The notes under the pieces are model-generated. The model was given only the letters and a program-made list of their open reading frames with translations, did not search any database and was not told the DNA's origin. The position numbers were made by a program, and so were the translations under genes. DNA of 64,000 bases from Paenibacillus antibioticophila. Lineage in GTDB: Bacteria > Bacillota > Bacilli > Paenibacillales > Paenibacillaceae. This document shows, piece after piece, positions 60,886-64,000 of the stretch. The DNA lies in the NCBI RefSeq assembly GCF_000455265.1, contig NZ_HG005140.1, positions 40,983 to 104,982 of the forward strand, written 5' to 3'. Position 1 is the stretch's first letter. The number at the start of each line of letters is the position of its first letter.

Positions 60886-61594
60886 GTCAGTCTGTCGAAA
60901 CACTCGAACAGCGTGCCTCCCGGCATTCCCGCCTTCAAAGCGAGCTCCTCCATCGTCCCTGATGCCGCGAGCGAGCCTTCCGAGATCATCAGAAAGTCGC
61001 TGCAGATTCGCTCTGCCGTATCCAGCACATGCGTACATAACAGAATGCCCGCACGCGCTCACGCTCCTCCTCCAGCAATTCCAGGAAATCATGCGTTGCC
61101 CGCGGATCCAGGCCGACGAAGGGCTCATCCACGATATACACATCAGGCTTGCGCAGAAACCCGATCATCAGCATCATCTTCTGCTTCATTCCTTTGGAGA
61201 ATCCCCCGGGCAACAAATCCCGCGCATCGCTCATTCGAAATTTCTCCAGCAGGCGGTTCCCGACAGATTCCAGCTCCCTCTCATCCATTTCATATACCGC
61301 AGCTGCGAGAGACAAATGCTCCCAAAGGGTCAAAGTATCATAGTACACCGGTTGTTCCGGGATATAAGCATAGGTTCCGCTGCGTCCGTTTATTTCCGAA
61401 AAGGTGATGCTCCCCTTTACTTCGGGCAGCAATCCCAGGACCGCCTTGATCGTCGTACTCTTGCCGGCTCCGTTGGGACCGATCAGCCCGGTTAGGCCGC
61501 CGGATCTGATCTGGAATAAGATCTGCTCGACCTTTGGATTTCCGGGCTCATACCCCGCTTCTTCGATCGCTACATCCAGTAAAACGTCTGGCAT
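60882..61594 (-). pseudogene. ecsA: ABC transporter ATP-binding protein EcsA, disrupted by a frameshift
   Basis: ATPase of the Ecs transporter, which in Bacillus affects protein secretion and RseP-type intramembrane proteolysis. From the ATG at 61594: Walker A GLIGPNGAGKSTTIKAV, Q-loop YAYIPEQPVYYDTLT, signature GGFSKGMKQKMMLM, Walker B VYIVDEPFVGLDP. At about 61050-61058 the frame breaks after LEEERER. The expected C-terminus (AGILLCTHVLDTAERICSD with the switch His, and TLFECFDRLT) lies in the next frame and ends at 60882. One restored base would give about 237 aa, close to B. subtilis EcsA (247 aa). As written, the protein lacks its switch histidine. Confidence 0.83.
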
Positions 61595-61630
61595 CCAACC
61601 AACTCCATCGCTTGCTTTTATAAAAGGATA

Positions 61631-62977
61631 TCAATTCATAGCAGCGGATGTAAAGCTGTCTTCCTGCAGACCCGCCGTTTGAAGCGCTGCCTGGTCACGC
61701 TCTATAATCGGCTTTCTGAATAGAAGCAGGGCCAGACCAAGCAAGGTCATCAAGCCGCCCGACAAAATATAGGCGGGCTCCGGACCAAACATGGTAACCA
61801 GATATCCCCCGCATAGAGGACCAATGACGGCAGCTGCCGAGGTCACGCTGGACACAGTGCCAAAGACCCGGCCTGTCATGGCCTCCGGGGTCCGCTGCTG
61901 CAACGTAACCTGGAACGGAATGAATGTCAGACCGGCTCCGAGACCTGCCAGCAGAAACATCGTCAGCATAAGACCGGTTCCGATTGTTCCCAGCGCTCCT
62001 TGCAAGGTTAAAAGGCCCGCTCCGGCAAACATAAGACCAACCAGCATGCCGCCGAAGCTCATCTTGGTCAATGGCGACCATTTACTTAGAATACGGTTTA
62101 TAGCTACGGCCAGAAATGTGCCAACCCCGCTGCCGGTGATACACCAGCCCAGCAGATCCTCAGAAATACCCGGAATACCTCGGAACAGAACCACGATTTG
62201 GGAATCAGCGATTTGCAGAACGAGCATAGACGCGGCCAAAGTCAGTAGTCCAAAAAAAATCAGCGGGATACCCGCAATAATCTTCAGGCCGGCTGAGACC
62301 TCTCTCCTGAATCCTCCTCTTTGCGAGCCTTCAGCTTTTTTAGCCAAGCCCTCAGTTCCCTGTTCTTGCTCTTGTACGGATGCTGGTGTCAACTTGCTCT
62401 TCGTCGGCACCCCAATTAGCGCAATTGCCGAGATCAGAAATGCAACCGAGTTGATGATAAAGCTGGATGAAAGGCCAAAGGCGGAAGATAGCATTCCCCC
62501 CAGTGCCGGACCGACAATTTTGCTCCCCTGCTCGATAATTGCACTGTAGGATACAGCTTGATCTAACTGATGATGGGGAACAATCTCCTTAATCTTTCCG
62601 TTCTTGGCCGGAGAGAATATGACATCAAATGAGCTCTTCACAATAAGCAGCAGATATACCTGCCATAGCTCCGTAACAAAGACCAGTCCTAGAATCAGTA
62701 TCATCCTCGCAAGGTCGGAAATAATCATAAGCCGTTTGCGTTCTACCCGATCCGCAAGCAGCCCGGCGAGCGGCCCGCCCAGCAGAGTCGGCAGCAGCAT
62801 ACACAGCGTCGTTAATGTAATCTGCCAAGGTGTAGCGTTCCATCTCAATCCGATCAAGGTCAGCAAGGCCAGAAAATACAGCCAATCCCCCAAATTGGAT
62901 ACCAGCTGTGAGGTAAGCAGCATGACATAGGGACGATTCTTCAGCAGCCCCTCGCCCGATTTCATCTCATTCTTCAT
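61631..62977 (-). CDS. MFS transporter
   Basis: Major facilitator (448 aa) with twelve predicted segments. LLTSQLVSNLGDWLYFLALLTLIG starts the first; the A-loop GLLADRVERKRLMIISDLARM follows helices 2-3. The cytoplasmic centre is charged and rich in Gln/Glu/Lys (TPASVQEQEQGTEGLAKKAEG). Resembles the MFS_3/EntS-like efflux group; substrate unknown. The ATG at 62977 has GGTGG eight bases upstream; a GTG four codons earlier has none. A divergent MarR regulator 280 bases away may control it. Confidence 0.88.
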   Translation of the reverse strand: MKNEMKSGEGLLKNRPYVMLLTSQLVSNLGDWLYFLALLTLIGLRWNATPWQITLTTLCMLLPTLLGGPLAGLLADRVERKRLMIISDLARMILILGLVFVTELWQVYLLLIVKSSFDVIFSPAKNGKIKEIVPHHQLDQAVSYSAIIEQGSKIVGPALGGMLSSAFGLSSSFIINSVAFLISAIALIGVPTKSKLTPASVQEQEQGTEGLAKKAEGSQRGGFRREVSAGLKIIAGIPLIFFGLLTLAASMLVLQIADSQIVVLFRGIPGISEDLLGWCITGSGVGTFLAVAINRILSKWSPLTKMSFGGMLVGLMFAGAGLLTLQGALGTIGTGLMLTMFLLAGLGAGLTFIPFQVTLQQRTPEAMTGRVFGTVSSVTSAAAVIGPLCGGYLVTMFGPEPAYILSGGLMTLLGLALLLFRKPIIERDQAALQTAGLQEDSFTSAAMN

Positions 62978-63257
62978 CTTCTTTTCCACCCGTCATATCG
63001 ATTTATACTTCATAACTCAGTTATATAAAATCTTTAGCGGCTTGTTATCCGGCGGCCGTAGGATTTGCTTCGGTTCCCGGGCATGATGATGAACTCGGTC
63101 TCCAGAATGAGAAAATGTTCAAAAAAATACATATCTAAAAAAATTAATTCTGCAAATTGTGATAAATTATATTTTTTCCATATTGGCACATGTACTAAGA
63201 TGATCATGAAATTAACTACTTAAATAGATCTAGAATATAGAATAAGGCGGGATGAGT

Positions 63258-63725
63258 ATGCTGAAATTGGAAGAACGCGGAACGGAATTGTCATTGCACC
63301 TATATCGGGTATTTTCCAAGTCCTTCAAAAGCGTTAACGAACACGCGGTCACCGGAAGCAAAATTCAAGGCTTCAACCCTACGGCCTTTGCCGTTATGGA
63401 AGTACTTTATTACAAAGGTGCGCAGCCCATTCAACAAATTGGCGCCAAGCTGCTGCTGCAAAGCGGAAATGTCACTTACGTCATCGACAAGCTGGAGGCT
63501 GCCGGATATTTGCGCCGGACCCCAAGCCCACGCGACCGCCGTGTGATTTATGCGGATTTGACGCCTCAAGGCAGAGAATTAATGGACCAGCTGTATCCGG
63601 AATTTTCAGATCGGATTGATTACGCGCTAAGCGGATTAACCGAGGAGGAAAAGCTGATCATGATCGAGCTGCTGAAGAAGATGGGCCGTGAGGCCGAGAA
63701 GCTGGCTCCCCAATCGAGAAAATAA
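63258..63725 (+). CDS. MarR-family transcriptional regulator
   Basis: 155 aa. Helical dimer region at both ends with a winged helix at about 40-110: FNPTAFAVMEVLYYKGAQPIQQIGAKLLLQSGNVTYVIDKLEAAGYLRRTPSPRDRRVIYADLTPQG-like. RDRRVIY is the MarR wing. I use the ATG at 63258, six bases after AAGGCGGG; an ATG two codons earlier (63252) is too close to it. Likely regulates the divergent MFS gene and itself. The 280-base intergenic region is AT-rich; I see no clear operator in it. Confidence 0.9.
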   Translation: MLKLEERGTELSLHLYRVFSKSFKSVNEHAVTGSKIQGFNPTAFAVMEVLYYKGAQPIQQIGAKLLLQSGNVTYVIDKLEAAGYLRRTPSPRDRRVIYADLTPQGRELMDQLYPEFSDRIDYALSGLTEEEKLIMIELLKKMGREAEKLAPQSRK

Positions 63726-63788
63726 GCATTTGAATTATTGCGTACTGCCACAAGAGTAAACTTCGAACAATCTAGTATAAGAATATAT

Positions 63789-63846
63789 AAAAAAAGAAGC
63801 CTAGGAGCTAAGCACTGGTACTCGCTGAACTCTTCGGCTTTTTTGT
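63789..63846 (+). terminator. Terminator after the MarR gene
   Basis: AAAAAAGAAGCCTAGGAG and CTCTTCGGCTTTTTT enclose a loop of about 25 bases and end in a T-run. Confidence 0.65.
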
Positions 63847-63906
63847 TGGATCCGGATCCGGCCATTACCTCGCGTTTGCTCCAGCTTGTTAGCGCCTTTT
63901 CACCTG

Positions 63907-64000
63907 AATCGTCGCATGAGCACCTACTCCAGCAATTTTAATGACTTTCTGCACTATAATCGTCGCACCAGCACTCACTCCAGCAATTTTAATGACTTTC
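63907..64000. repeat. 51-bp tandem repeat array 3, inverted, continuing past the window
   Basis: Units begin AATCGTCGC at 63907 and 63958, exactly 51 bases apart, with CTCCAGCAATTTTAATGACTTT inside. Read on the opposite strand they give AAAATTGCTGGAGT and GCGACGATT, the same order of blocks as arrays 1 and 2. At least one full unit and most of a second are present before the window ends. Confidence 0.85.

Overview
The window looks like chromosomal DNA of a Paenibacillus-type Firmicute. The evidence is intermediate base composition, strong AGGAGG-type ribosome binding sites, frequent GTG/TTG starts, YesM/YesN two-component pairs beside Lpl/Ytc-type sugar ABC genes, hydrolases carrying a copper-amine-oxidase-like stalk domain, and a KinB/KinE-like kinase. 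There are no rRNA or tRNA genes, no intact insertion sequence, no prophage and no CRISPR array. Taxonomy is inferred from gene content, not from a marker search.

Layout: (1) 1-10 kb: the 5' part of a YesM-type kinase, a 51-bp tandem-repeat array, then a disaccharide phosphorolysis set (two different GH65 phosphorylases plus beta-phosphoglucomutase), a methyltransferase and a stalked GDSL esterase. (2) 10-22 kb: mostly housekeeping genes: inositol-phosphatase-like protein, FabI, UvsE, a DUF protein, Ddl, an amidase-domain protein, aconitase with a palindrome just before its ribosome binding site, a GntR regulator with a membrane protein, and a stalked alpha/beta hydrolase. (3) 22-33.7 kb: a second and larger 51-bp array. 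A seven-gene, translationally coupled operon follows, with a peptide-type ABC importer, a class V aminotransferase and an amidohydrolase, and an IclR regulator sits next to it. Then come an alpha/beta hydrolase and a superoxide dismutase with a fused N-terminal domain. (4) 33.7-42.3 kb: a YesN/YesM two-component system with a solute-binding protein and two LplB/LplC permeases, then a divergent FAD-dependent oxidoreductase. (5) 42.3-49.6 kb: FolE, YneF, HD-GYP, QueG, RNase HI, GNAT, a small hydrophilic protein, MutY and AcpS. A nest of MITE-like repeats lies between mutY and acpS. (6) 49.7-64 kb: a HlyD/ATPase/MacB-like export operon, Yip1 protein, lipoprotein, NadE, bacilliredoxin, sporulation-type kinase, BaiN-like flavoprotein, an ecsAB locus in which both genes carry a frameshift, an MFS transporter, a MarR regulator, and the start of a third 51-bp array.

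The least ordinary content is non-coding. There are three arrays of one 51-bp repeat family, a dispersed palindromic element with AGTTGAACTA-type ends, and a second element family into which one of those palindromes has inserted. The same 19-bp palindrome type (GTTTCAC-N3-GTGAAAC) lies in front of both iclR and the aconitase gene, which suggests a small regulon linking the IclR protein to the TCA cycle. The two frameshifts in ecsA and ecsB, one located at a perfect hairpin, need checking against raw reads.
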